A DNA stretch of 64,000 nt, taken from assembly GCF_035917455.1 (NCBI RefSeq), contig NZ_CP109078.1, positions 7,672,001 through 7,736,000 on the forward strand. Direction: 5' to 3'. Every line of letters starts with the position of its first letter. Within the stretch, counting starts at the first letter, position 1. This stretch comes from Micromonospora sp. NBC_01796. GTDB taxonomy: Bacteria; Actinomycetota; Actinomycetes; Mycobacteriales; Micromonosporaceae. The translations under genes were made by a program, and so were the position numbers. Below the pieces are notes generated by a model that did not search any database, was not told the DNA's origin, and was given only the letters and a program-made list of their open reading frames with translations. Below, one piece after another: positions 24,440 to 32,578 of the stretch.

Positions 24440-25051
24440 CTACGCGTCGCGGTCCAGGCTGATCCGGGCCTCGTCGGCCAGCCGGTAGCCGACCCCGTAC
24501 ACCGTCGTCACCAGGGGCACCGTCTCGCCCACCTTGGCCCGCAGCCGGCGTACGTGCACGTCGACCGTACGGGCGACCGCGTGTTCGTAGCCCCAGACGC
24601 TGTTGAGCAACTGCAGGCGGGTGAAGACCCGGCGCGGGTGCTCGGCCAGGAAGACGAGCAGGTCGTACTCCAGTCGGGTCAGCGGGATCGGCGCACCGCC
24701 GCGCAGCACCTTCCGGGAGCCGGCGAGGATCCGAAGTGGAACGGCGTCCTGGACGGCCGCGTCGGCCTCCTCACCCCAGACTCGCGCCGGTGCCGGCTCG
24801 ACGACCAGTCCGATGGCACCGGGAGCGCCGGCGATCGCCGCCCGGTCACCCTGTTCGACCAACTGCTGGACCAGCTCCAGCAGGCGGGACGCCTGCGGGG
24901 TCAGGGTGTCGCCACCGCTCAACGTGATGTCGAGGGTGACGGTGAGGGTGGTGGGGGCGTTACCTGGTTCGATCCGTCGGCGGCCGAGGGTCGACCGTAC
25001 CGATCCGCTCGACGGTGGGTACGTGCGCGGGCTGATCGCGATGACCGACAT
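24440..25051 (-). CDS. Orphan OmpR/PhoB-type winged-helix regulator, copy 2
   Basis: A 203-residue paralogue of the protein at 22655-23296. The C-terminal winged helix (about 104-193) is nearly the same ([52 protein letters not shown]), and the N-terminal element is shared ([30 protein letters not shown]). No receiver domain is present. The linker differs, so the copies are old enough to have diverged. AGGAGG precedes the ATG. The gene is convergent with the AEC transporter (26 bases apart) and 57 bases downstream of the rhodanese gene on the same strand. Both copies probably bind related DNA sites, judging from the conserved recognition helix, and may respond to different signals through the N-terminal element. 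Confidence 0.85.
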   Translation of the reverse strand: MSVIAISPRTYPPSSGSVRSTLGRRRIEPGNAPTTLTVTLDITLSGGDTLTPQASRLLELVQQLVEQGDRAAIAGAPGAIGLVVEPAPARVWGEEADAAVQDAVPLRILAGSRKVLRGGAPIPLTRLEYDLLVFLAEHPRRVFTRLQLLNSVWGYEHAVARTVDVHVRRLRAKVGETVPLVTTVYGVGYRLADEARISLDRDA

Positions 25052-25108
25052 GAGGGGCCTCCTAGCGCTGGTGTGCCGTGCCGTCCCGCGGCGCGGTGGC
25101 GCGCGGGA

Positions 25109-25612
25109 TCAGGTGTACGCCCGGCCGGCGATCGCCGGGGGCGCGGTGGTCAGGTGGGCGTAGACGTCGGTGGGGCCGAACGCCGGCAGACCGGCCAGCC
25201 GCCAGGCGGCGAACCCGCCCGCGATGTCGGTGGCCAGGTACAGGCCGAGGTCCTGGAGGGCGGCGGCGGCCAGCGAGGAGGTGTAACCCTCCTGGCAGAA
25301 GATGACCACCGGCAGGTCGTACCGGTCCGCGACCGGCAACCGGGCCGAGCTGCGCGGGTCGAGCCGCCACTCCAGCACGTTGCGCTCGATCACCAGCGCG
25401 CCGGGGATCGAGCCGGTCGCGGCCCGCTGGGCGGCCGGTCGGATGTCGACCAGCAGCGCTCCGCCCCGGTACGCCAGGTGCCCCGCCTCCGGTTCGAGTC
25501 GGTGCAGCCGCAGCCGGGCGGCCTCAAGGATGTCGTCGATGCCGCGCGAGCCGGCCGGTGCCGTCGTGTCCGGACAGCCTGCCTGCCGGTGCGATGAGTT
25601 GATCAGTTTCAC
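25109..25612 (-). CDS. Rhodanese-domain sulfurtransferase
   Basis: A 167-residue single-domain rhodanese. The active loop is FCQEGYTSSLAA with C106, and LLVDIRPAAQRAATGSIPGAL is the CH2A-like substrate-side motif. Rhodaneses move sulfane sulfur from thiosulfate or persulfides to thiol acceptors. The N-terminal 40 residues are outside the domain. The GTG start overlaps the stop of the cysteine dioxygenase gene (GTGA), so both are translated together. Combined with cysteine dioxygenase, this suggests handling of cysteine-derived sulfur; the rhodanese could process the sulfinate product or a persulfide. Confidence 0.88.
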   Translation of the reverse strand: MKLINSSHRQAGCPDTTAPAGSRGIDDILEAARLRLHRLEPEAGHLAYRGGALLVDIRPAAQRAATGSIPGALVIERNVLEWRLDPRSSARLPVADRYDLPVVIFCQEGYTSSLAAAALQDLGLYLATDIAGGFAAWRLAGLPAFGPTDVYAHLTTAPPAIAGRAYT

Positions 25613-26067
25613 CAGGCCACCCCTGCCTCAGCCACCTCGGCCACCCGCAGCTTGCCGCCGTCGAGTTCGTAACGGGTCATCCGGCGCAGCGCCGGGAGGT
25701 AGACGTGCACGCTCACCGCGGGCTCGGTGCCCCGGTTGCTGACCCGGTGCACGTGCCGTGGACCGAACTGCCGTCCGCTGTCGGCCGCCAGCACGGTCGG
25801 CCGGAGTTCGCCACCGACCACGATCTCCTCGGTGAGCGCACCGGCGGACACGAGGAAGCCACCCGACGAACCGCCGTGGTCGTGCAGGTCGGTCGTCTGG
25901 CCGGGCAGCCAGGTAAGCAGCCAGACCTCGTACTCGTCGGTGCCGGCCAGCCGGGCGTACCAGCGTTCGACCGGGTCGAACTGGGCTGTGACCGGCCAGG
26001 CGGCCGGGTTCGAGGCGTACTGCCGGGCGATGGCGAGCGGGTCGGTGGAGTTGATGGTCATCGTCAT
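25609..26067 (-). CDS. Cysteine dioxygenase family protein
   Basis: A 152-residue cupin of the cysteine dioxygenase family, which oxidises a thiol (normally cysteine to cysteine sulfinate) with Fe(II) and O2. The iron ligands are H62 and H64 in LHDHGGSSGG and H107 in PRHVHRVSN. The size and motif spacing are typical of bacterial CDO or 3-mercaptopropionate dioxygenase; the latter cannot be excluded. The start may be 26067 or the ATG six bases later, which has the better-spaced AGGA. It heads a two-gene operon with rhodanese. The AT-rich upstream patch at 26105-26140 contains a palindromic element. Confidence 0.88.
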   Translation of the reverse strand: MTMTINSTDPLAIARQYASNPAAWPVTAQFDPVERWYARLAGTDEYEVWLLTWLPGQTTDLHDHGGSSGGFLVSAGALTEEIVVGGELRPTVLAADSGRQFGPRHVHRVSNRGTEPAVSVHVYLPALRRMTRYELDGGKLRVAEVAEAGVAW

Positions 26068-26114
26068 TCCTCGTCGAAGGCGATCGGTCCAGTGCCCCCA
26101 CCCTAGCCAATAAA

Positions 26115-26133
26115 ACCTATAGGCTTGGTAGGT
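26115..26133 (-). promoter_or_regulatory. Candidate sulfur-regulator operator
   Basis: ACCTA-N9-TAGGT, with an overlapping CCTATAGG palindrome at 26116-26123, sits 47 bases upstream of the cysteine dioxygenase start within the only strongly AT-rich patch nearby. Its shape suits a small dimeric repressor, for example an Rrf2-type sulfur or iron-sulfur sensor. The regulator is unidentified. Confidence 0.4.
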
Positions 26134-26165
26134 AATTGACTTCGTCTCACTTGTTGGGAAACGAC

Positions 26166-26201
26166 GAGGCCCGCCCCGCCGGACAGGACGGGACGGGCCT
26201 C
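26166..26201 (-). terminator. Terminator hairpin of pyrimidine operon
   Basis: A 13-bp stem (GAGGCCCGCCCCG / CGGGACGGGCCTC, one mismatch) with a 10-base loop lies 22 bases after the stop of the substrate-binding-protein gene. A short T-containing stretch follows on the minus strand. It separates the operon from the cysteine dioxygenase unit. Confidence 0.6.
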
Positions 26202-26223
26202 CTCGACGGGACCGGGACGAAAC

Positions 26224-27366
26224 TCAGGCGCCGCCCTCGTTGAGGGTGACCGTGGCCGGTTGGAAGCCCGCACCGGTGACGTCGACCCCCGAACCCCTGA
26301 GCGCGTCCAGCGCCCGCTGGACGTACTCGTTGGTGTACGCCGCCGGATCCGGCTGCTTGGTCAACACCGTCTGCCCGTCCTGGTTGCGGGTGGTCAGGGC
26401 CAGGTCGACGGTTGCCTTCCAAGCCGTCTCGTCGATCAGCCCGACCCCCTTCGGTGCCGGCCAGATCAGCTTGTTGACCTCGTTGGTCTGCCAGAGCTGG
26501 TGGCTGGCACCGAGCTTGGCGCCCCGGGCGACCACCAGGTCCCGGCACACCTGCGGGTTGTCCCTGCAGTACGCCCACCCCTTGATCGTGCCGGTGAGGA
26601 ACTTCACCGCCGTCTCCTGGTACGCCCCGTCCTTGGCCAACCGCTCGCTGTTGGCCCAGACCGCGTCCTGCAGCATCGCGGTGCCGATCGTGTTCCAGTC
26701 CAGCACCGTGAACGCCTCCGGCCGGTAGAGCTGACCGGTCTTCGGGTCCTTGGCCTCCAGCAACTGGGCGTACTCGTTGTAACTCATCGCCTGGGCCGCG
26801 TCGATGTCACCGCGCAACAGCGCCTGCATGTCGAACTGCTGCTGCACCAGGGTCACGTCCTTACCCGGATCGAGTCCCGCCTTGGTCATCCCGGCGAACA
26901 GCTCGAACTCGTTGCCGAACCCCCAGTTGCCGACCTTGCGGCCCTTGAGGTCGGCCGGCGTACGGATCCCCCGGTCGGCGAAGCTCACCTGGTACGTCCC
27001 GGACCGGGCGAAGATCTGACCGATGTCGGTGATCCCGGCGCCCTGCTCCCGCGAGGCGAGCGCCTTCGGCACCCAGGCCACCGCGAAGTCGGCCTGCCCC
27101 TGCGCCAGCACCGTCTGCGGGACGATGTCGACACCGCCCTCGACGATCTCCACCTCGAGGCCCTGCTCCTGGTAGAAGCCCCTGTCGACGGCGGCGATGT
27201 ACCCGGCGAACTGGGCCTGCACGAACCACTGCAACTGCAGCTTGACCGAGGTCCTCCCGCCCGGCGCGGTGGACCCGGAACCGGTGCCGTCCGCGGTGCC
27301 GCAGCCGGCCAGCACCGCACAACTCACGAGCCCGGCGACAAGGCGCCGTCTGCTGAGACTACCCAT
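26224..27366 (-). CDS. ABC transporter substrate-binding lipoprotein, NMT1/THI5-like
   Basis: A 380-residue extracellular solute-binding lipoprotein. The signal peptide ends in the lipobox LAGC with C22 as the lipid anchor. The mature part matches the NMT1/THI5-like group that binds pyrimidine, hydroxymethylpyrimidine or aromatic/sulfonate ligands: LQLQWFVQAQFAGYIAAVDRGFYQEQGLEVEIVEGG at the start, PADLKGRKVGNWGFGNEFELFAGM in the middle, and AMSYNEYAQLL later. It is the last gene of the eight-gene operon, 90 bases after the permease. The operon's catabolic enzymes point to a pyrimidine-like ligand. A GGAGGACAG ribosome site precedes the ATG. Confidence 0.9.
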   Translation of the reverse strand: MGSLSRRRLVAGLVSCAVLAGCGTADGTGSGSTAPGGRTSVKLQLQWFVQAQFAGYIAAVDRGFYQEQGLEVEIVEGGVDIVPQTVLAQGQADFAVAWVPKALASREQGAGITDIGQIFARSGTYQVSFADRGIRTPADLKGRKVGNWGFGNEFELFAGMTKAGLDPGKDVTLVQQQFDMQALLRGDIDAAQAMSYNEYAQLLEAKDPKTGQLYRPEAFTVLDWNTIGTAMLQDAVWANSERLAKDGAYQETAVKFLTGTIKGWAYCRDNPQVCRDLVVARGAKLGASHQLWQTNEVNKLIWPAPKGVGLIDETAWKATVDLALTTRNQDGQTVLTKQPDPAAYTNEYVQRALDALRGSGVDVTGAGFQPATVTLNEGGA

Positions 27367-27456
27367 CTGTCCTCCAGCGGTTGACTCTGCGCATCGGGAC
27401 CGGTCGGCCCCGACGTCGGGCGGCGCCGGGCGGGCGAGGGCCCAGCACGGCCGTCG

Positions 27457-28242
27457 TCAGCCGGACCGCCGCGCCCGCCAGGGCATCGTCAGGCGTTCCA
27501 GGCCGAGGGCGGCCAGATAGAAGACAAGACCGAGTACGCACGCGCCGACCACGAACGCCCACGCGCGCGGGTACGCGGTGTACGAGGCCGCCGAGGTGAT
27601 CCGCGATCCGAGGCCGTCCTGCCGACCCCCGAAGTACTCCGCGACCACCGCCGCGATCACCGCCAGGGAGGACGCCTGACGCAGACCGGTGAAGACGAAC
27701 GGCAGCGCGCCGGGCAGGCGTACCAATCGGGTGAAGGTCCAGCCGGGAGCGGCGTAGCTGGTCATCAGCTCGCGGTGCACCGGGTCGACCTCGCGCAGCC
27801 CGCGCAGGGTGTTGAGGAAGACCGGGAAGAACACCACGATCGCCACCACGCTGCGGCGCGGGATGCTGCTGGTGGACTCGAACATGTTGTTGAGGATCGG
27901 CGCGAGCGCGATGATCGGCAGGGCGTTGAGGGCCGCCGCGACCGGCACCGCCACCTCGCCGAGGAAGTCGAACCGGCTGGCCAGCATCGCGGCGAGGATC
28001 GCCAGCACCGCCCCGGCGACCAGCCCGACCAGCGCGTTGGTGCCGCTGGCCAGTCCGACCTGCCAGATCACCGCCCGGTTGTCGACCAGTTCGGTGCCGA
28101 TCGCGGACGGGGCCGGCAGCAGGAACGGCGCCACCCGCCCCAGGGTGACGGTCAGCTCCCACGCCACCAGCCCGCCCACCCCGACCAGCAGGGGCGGACC
28201 GACACCGCGCAGGAGCCGGCGCGTCCCACGGCCGACGGTCAC
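27457..28242 (-). CDS. ABC transporter permease (NMT1/THI5 importer)
   Basis: A 261-residue BPD_transp_1 permease with about six helices. The coupling segment to the ATPase is EADPVHRELMTSYAAPGWTFTRL-like (EVDPVHRELMTSYAAPG), and the ALPIIALAPI helix is typical of the taurine/nitrate/pyrimidine importer class. The GTG start at 28242 overlaps the stop of the ATPase gene (GTGA). It is one of two permeases flanking the ATPase gene, as expected for a heterodimeric membrane channel. The longer frame that runs up to 28806 is the shadow of the ATPase gene and is not used. Confidence 0.9.
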   Translation of the reverse strand: MTVGRGTRRLLRGVGPPLLVGVGGLVAWELTVTLGRVAPFLLPAPSAIGTELVDNRAVIWQVGLASGTNALVGLVAGAVLAILAAMLASRFDFLGEVAVPVAAALNALPIIALAPILNNMFESTSSIPRRSVVAIVVFFPVFLNTLRGLREVDPVHRELMTSYAAPGWTFTRLVRLPGALPFVFTGLRQASSLAVIAAVVAEYFGGRQDGLGSRITSAASYTAYPRAWAFVVGACVLGLVFYLAALGLERLTMPWRARRSG

Positions 28243-29099
28243 CGCGACACCGCCGGATCCGCCGGCTCCGGTTCCCCCGGTTGGTCGGCCGGGTCCGGTC
28301 CACCCGGCGGGTCGGCCGGTGGCCCGTGGCGCAGGGCCTGCCGGACCCGGGTGATGCCGGCGAAGAACTCCGCGGTCTGCCGGGTGGTCTCGTTTCGCTC
28401 CGCCAGGTCGATGCCGATCTCGGCGGTGATCCGTCCGGGACGGGCCGACATCACCACCACCCGGTCGGAGAGGTACACCGCCTCCGGGATCGAGTGCGTC
28501 ACGAAGATGGTGCTGGTGCCGGTACGGGCGCAGACCCGCAACAGCTCGTCCTGGAGCCGCTCCCGGGTCATCTCGTCCAGGGCGCCGAAGGGTTCGTCCA
28601 TCAGCAGCAGCGGCGGGTGCACCGCCAGGGCGCGGGCGATCGCCACCCGCTGCTGCATGCCTCCGGACAGTTGCGGCGGATAGTGCCCGGCGAAGTCGGC
28701 CAGCCCGACCAGGTCCAGCATCTCGCGGGCTCGTACCCGCCGCTCCCGCCGGCCGGTGCCGCGCAGCTCCAGCGGCAGCTCGACGTTGCGCTGCACCGTA
28801 CGCCACTCGAAGAGGCCGGCCTGCTGGAAGGCGATGCCGTACTCCCGGTCAAGGCGGGCGGTCCGGGCCGGCTTCCCGGCCACCCGTACGGTCCCCTCGG
28901 TGACCGGGATCAGGTCGGCGACCAGGCGCAACAGGGTCGACTTCCCGCAGCCCGAGGGCCCGATCAGGCTGACGAACTCGCCCCGCCGCACGGTGAGATC
29001 GACGCCGGTCAGCGCGGTCACCCGGTCCGGGCGGCCGGGGTTGAAGACCTTGGTCACGCCGGTGATCTCGACCGCCGGTCCGTGTTCCGTGGTGGTCAC
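28239..29099 (-). CDS. ABC transporter ATP-binding protein (NMT1/THI5 importer)
   Basis: A 286-residue ABC ATPase of the SsuB/TauB/NrtD class. Walker A is GPSGCGKST, the signature is LSGGMQQR, and Walker B is LLLMDEPFGALDE; the H-loop is FVTHSI. A 25-residue proline/acid-rich tail after the domain is unusual but common in actinobacterial copies. The GTG at 29099 overlaps the stop of the second permease gene, and the gene's own stop overlaps the first permease's start, so the permease-ATPase-permease block is fully coupled. It energises uptake of the ligand bound by the lipoprotein encoded downstream. Confidence 0.93.
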   Translation of the reverse strand: MTTTEHGPAVEITGVTKVFNPGRPDRVTALTGVDLTVRRGEFVSLIGPSGCGKSTLLRLVADLIPVTEGTVRVAGKPARTARLDREYGIAFQQAGLFEWRTVQRNVELPLELRGTGRRERRVRAREMLDLVGLADFAGHYPPQLSGGMQQRVAIARALAVHPPLLLMDEPFGALDEMTRERLQDELLRVCARTGTSTIFVTHSIPEAVYLSDRVVVMSARPGRITAEIGIDLAERNETTRQTAEFFAGITRVRQALRHGPPADPPGGPDPADQPGEPEPADPAVSR

Positions 29100-30004
29100 C
29101 GCATCGACGCCCTTCGTCCGGGGGTGAGCAGGAGTTCCGCGAGCCCGACCGCCCCCGCCACCAGGAGGCCGAGCAGCACCGCGCCGAGCAGCGCGGTGTA
29201 GACCTTGGCCGGGTCGGTGGTCGCCTCGCGCGAGTATTCGATGACCAGCCGGCCGATGCCGCCCCGGGTGCCGGTGGAGATCTCCCCGACCACGGCACCG
29301 ACCACCGCCGCCGCGCCGGCCAGCCGCAACGCCGGATAGAGGTACGGCGTCGCCGCCGGCAACCGCAGTTTCACCAGCGTCCGCCACCAGCCGGCGGCGT
29401 AGCTGCGCATCAGTTCCTCGGCTATCGGTGCCGGCGAGGTCAGCCCGCGCAGCAGCCCGACGGCGATCGGGAAGAACGCCAGGTACGCCGCGATGGTCGC
29501 GACCGACATCCACGGCTGCCACGGGTACGACCCGATCGACAGCCGCCCGCCCCATCCGGCGATCACCGGGGCGAGCGCGATCAGCGGGACGGTCTGCGAC
29601 AGCACCACGTACGGCAGCAGCCCGCGCCGGACCCAGCGCAGGCGCTGCATCAGCACCGCGAGCAGCAACCCGACCAGCGCCCCGGCGAGGAACCCGACCG
29701 CGACACTGCGGAGGGTGACCAGGCCGGCGTCTGTCACCACCAGCCAGATCGGATCCCCGCCGACCCGTTCCGGATCACCGAACCGGCCCAGGATCTCGGT
29801 CAGGTGCGGCATGGCGGCGTCGTCGGCGCGGGGCAGCACCCGTACGCCGAACAGCACCGTGCCGTCCGGGTCGCCGACCGCCTTGTAGCCCTCCCAGAGC
29901 AGCCCTCCGAGCACCACCGCCCCGAGCACCCCGAGCGCCGTACGCACACCGCGCCGACCCGGTGGCGGGGCGCCCGACCCACTTTCGGGTGAGCCGCCGG
30001 TCAT
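29096..30004 (-). CDS. ABC transporter permease, second subunit
   Basis: A 302-residue permease with six to seven helices. After a first helix comes a periplasmic loop of about 60 residues, which makes it longer than its partner. The ATPase-coupling segment is APIAEELMRSYAAGWWRTLVKL and the SQTVPLIALAPV helix pairs with the corresponding helix in the other permease. The ATG overlaps the LLM oxidoreductase stop (ATGA), and its stop overlaps the ATPase start. The two permeases are different proteins, consistent with a heterodimer rather than duplication. Confidence 0.9.
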   Translation of the reverse strand: MTGGSPESGSGAPPPGRRGVRTALGVLGAVVLGGLLWEGYKAVGDPDGTVLFGVRVLPRADDAAMPHLTEILGRFGDPERVGGDPIWLVVTDAGLVTLRSVAVGFLAGALVGLLLAVLMQRLRWVRRGLLPYVVLSQTVPLIALAPVIAGWGGRLSIGSYPWQPWMSVATIAAYLAFFPIAVGLLRGLTSPAPIAEELMRSYAAGWWRTLVKLRLPAATPYLYPALRLAGAAAVVGAVVGEISTGTRGGIGRLVIEYSREATTDPAKVYTALLGAVLLGLLVAGAVGLAELLLTPGRRASMR

Positions 30005-31053
30005 ACGGCGTTCGCGGCCGAGCCGGCCCGCTGCACCGGGCTGTGCCGTCGGGTCCCGTCGCGCAGTACCGGGATGATCTGCTCGCCGTACGCGGCCAGG
30101 GTCTCCTCCTTGGCGTCGTGCTGGAGGTAGACCGCGAACTGGTCGACCCCGAGGGCGCGCAGTCGTTCGAGCTTCTCCAGGTGCGCCGAGACCGGGCCGA
30201 GCAGGCAGAACCGGTCGACGATCCCGTCCGGTACGAAGTCCGCGTGCCGGTTGCCGGCCCGGCCGTGCTCGGCGTAGTCGTAACCCTGCCGGCCGGCGAT
30301 GTAGTCGGTGAGTGCCTGCGGTACCGCCCCGGTCGCGCCGTACCGGCCGACGATGTCCGCCACGTGGTTGCCGACCATGCCCCCGAACCACCGGCACTGG
30401 TCGCGCTGGTGGGCCAGGTCGTCGCCGACGTAGGCCGGGGCGGCGACGCAGAACCGGATCGCCGCCGGATCCCGACCGGCCCGTTCCGCCGCCGCCCGCA
30501 CCGCGCCGATCATCCAGGCGGCGATGTCCGGGTCGGCGAGTTGCAGGATGTAACCGTCACCGACCTCGCCGGCCAGGGCCAGCGCCCGTGGCCCGTACGC
30601 GGCCACCCAGACCTCCAGCTCACCACCGGCCGCCCAGGGGAACCGCAGCTCCTGCCCCCGGTAGTTCGCCGATCGGCCGTTGGCCAGTTCCCGGATCACG
30701 GTGACGCAGTCGCGCAGCTCGTTGATGCTGGTCGGCGGGTACCCCAGCGTCCGCAGGGCCGAGTCGCCCCGACCGATGCCGCAGACGGTGCGGTTGCCGT
30801 ACATCTCGTTGAGGGTGGCGAAGTGCGACGCGATGACGGTCCAGTCCCGGGTGCCGGGGTTGGTCACCATCGGGCCGACCACCACCCGCTCGGTCCGGGC
30901 CAGGATCTGCGAGTAGATGACAAACGGTTCCTGCCAGAGCAGGTGTGAGTCGAAGGTCCAGACATGGCTGAATCCGGCCGCCTCCGCCCTCTGGGCCAGC
31001 GACACGAGCTCCCGGGCGGGTGGGTCGCACTGGAACACGACTCCGATGTCCAT
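30001..31053 (-). CDS. LLM-class flavin/F420-dependent oxidoreductase
   Basis: A 350-residue luciferase-like TIM-barrel oxidoreductase. MDIGVVFQCDPPARELVSLAQRAEAAGFSHVWTFDSH opens it, and GMVGNHVADIVGRYG and the C-terminal segment with LGVDQFAVYLQHDAKEETLAAYG match the TIGR03842-type subgroup predicted to use F420. It is encoded in the middle of a pyrimidine-type catabolic operon, with its stop overlapping the permease start and its own ATG 21 bases after the semialdehyde dehydrogenase stop. It may supply the redox or oxygenation step on the imported compound, a role otherwise missing from the operon. GAGGAGCAG precedes the ATG. Confidence 0.88.
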   Translation of the reverse strand: MDIGVVFQCDPPARELVSLAQRAEAAGFSHVWTFDSHLLWQEPFVIYSQILARTERVVVGPMVTNPGTRDWTVIASHFATLNEMYGNRTVCGIGRGDSALRTLGYPPTSINELRDCVTVIRELANGRSANYRGQELRFPWAAGGELEVWVAAYGPRALALAGEVGDGYILQLADPDIAAWMIGAVRAAAERAGRDPAAIRFCVAAPAYVGDDLAHQRDQCRWFGGMVGNHVADIVGRYGATGAVPQALTDYIAGRQGYDYAEHGRAGNRHADFVPDGIVDRFCLLGPVSAHLEKLERLRALGVDQFAVYLQHDAKEETLAAYGEQIIPVLRDGTRRHSPVQRAGSAANAV

Positions 31054-31074
31054 CGTCTGCTCCTCGTGGTCGGG

Positions 31075-32556
31075 CTAGCGGACCTTGGGGAAACCGAGGT
31101 CGACCTCGCTCGTCGCCGGATCCGGCCAACGCGAGGTGACCACCTTGGTACGGGTGTAGAACCTGAGCCCCTCCGGCCCGTACATGTGCAGGTCGCCGAA
31201 GAGGGAGGCCTTCCAGCCGCCGAAGCTGTAGTAGGCCACCGGCACCGGGATCGGCACGTTCACCCCGACCATGCCGCAGACCACGTCGTACTGGAAGCGG
31301 CGGGCCGCACCGCCGTCGCGGGTGAAGATCGCCGTGCCGTTGCCGTACTCGTTGGCGTTGACCAGGTCGACGGCCTGCTCGTAGGTGTCGACCCGGACCA
31401 CCGACAGCACCGGGCCGAAGATCTCGTCGAGGTAGAGGTCGGAGTCGGTGGTGACGTGGTCGACCAGCGAGGCGCCGAGGAAGAAGCCGGGCCCGTCGGC
31501 GGCGGGCAACGTCCGCCCGTCGACCACCAGTTCGCCACCGGGCCGGTCCAGGTAGGACCGCACCCTGTCCCGGTGCTCGCCGCTGATCAGCGGCCCCATC
31601 TCGGCGTCCGGGTCGGTCGCCGGGCCGACCCGGATCCGCCCGATCCGCTCCGCGATCGCCGCGACCAGGGGATCCGCGACCGCCCCGACGGCAACCACCA
31701 CGGATACCGCCATGCACCGCTCCCCCGCCGACCCGAAGCCGGCCGAGATCGCCGCGTCGGCCGCCGAGCCGAGGTCGGCGTCGGGCAGCACCACCATGTG
31801 GTTCTTCGCCCCGCCGAGCGCCTGGACCCGCTTACCGGCCCTCGTCCCGGCCTCGTAGACGGCACGGGCCACCGGGGTCGAACCGACGAACGACAGCGCG
31901 GCCACGTCCGGGTCGGCGAGCAGCGCGGCCACCGCCGAGCGGTCCCCCTGCACCACGTTGAACGCCCCGTCCGGCAGCCCGGCCCGGCGCAGCAGGTCGG
32001 CCAGGAGCAGCGAGACGCTCGGGTCCTTCTCGCTCGGCTTGAGGACGAACGTGTTGCCGGCGACGAGGGCGGTGCAGAACATCCACATCGGGACCATGGC
32101 CGGGAAGTTGAACGGGGTGACACCGGCGACCACCCCGAGCGGTTGGCGGATCGAGTAGACGTCCACCCCGGTCGCCGCCTGCTCGCTGTAGTCGCCCTTG
32201 AGCAGGTGCGGCGCCCCGGTCGCGAACTCGACGTTCTCCAGCCCCCGGGCGAGTTCACCGGCGGCGTCGGCGACCGTCTTGCCGTGCTCGGCGGAGAGCA
32301 GGGTGGCGATCTCCTTGCTGTGCGCGTCGACCAGATCCCGGAACCGGAACATCACCTCGGCGCGGCGGGACAGCGACGCGGCCCGCCAACCGGGCTGGGC
32401 GGCACGGGCGGCGAGGACCGCGGAGCGTACCTCCTCGTCCGTGGCCGCGACCACGACGGCCTGCTGCTCCCCGGTGGCCGGGTCGAAGACCGGCAGCCGG
32501 CGGTCGCCGGTGCCGGCGACCTCGACCCCGTTGATCCAGTGTGGAATCTCGCGCAT
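31075..32556 (-). CDS. mmsA: CoA-acylating methylmalonate/malonate-semialdehyde dehydrogenase
   Basis: A 493-residue aldehyde dehydrogenase of the CoA-acylating MmsA/IolA group. Such enzymes turn methylmalonate semialdehyde into propionyl-CoA, or malonate semialdehyde into acetyl-CoA, with NAD+ and release of CO2. The start MREIPHWINGVEV is typical, the NAD region is GVTPFNFPAMVPMWMF, and the catalytic cysteine is C281 in GFGSAGERCMAVS; the segment ALGGAKNHMVVLPDA is diagnostic for this group. With dihydropyrimidinase and beta-ureidopropionase genes upstream, it fits the last step of beta-alanine or 3-aminoisobutyrate breakdown after a transaminase that is not encoded here. GAGGAAC precedes the ATG. 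Confidence 0.93.
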   Translation of the reverse strand: MREIPHWINGVEVAGTGDRRLPVFDPATGEQQAVVVAATDEEVRSAVLAARAAQPGWRAASLSRRAEVMFRFRDLVDAHSKEIATLLSAEHGKTVADAAGELARGLENVEFATGAPHLLKGDYSEQAATGVDVYSIRQPLGVVAGVTPFNFPAMVPMWMFCTALVAGNTFVLKPSEKDPSVSLLLADLLRRAGLPDGAFNVVQGDRSAVAALLADPDVAALSFVGSTPVARAVYEAGTRAGKRVQALGGAKNHMVVLPDADLGSAADAAISAGFGSAGERCMAVSVVVAVGAVADPLVAAIAERIGRIRVGPATDPDAEMGPLISGEHRDRVRSYLDRPGGELVVDGRTLPAADGPGFFLGASLVDHVTTDSDLYLDEIFGPVLSVVRVDTYEQAVDLVNANEYGNGTAIFTRDGGAARRFQYDVVCGMVGVNVPIPVPVAYYSFGGWKASLFGDLHMYGPEGLRFYTRTKVVTSRWPDPATSEVDLGFPKVR

Positions 32557-32578
32557 GTTCCTCACGTTCCCTTGCTCG

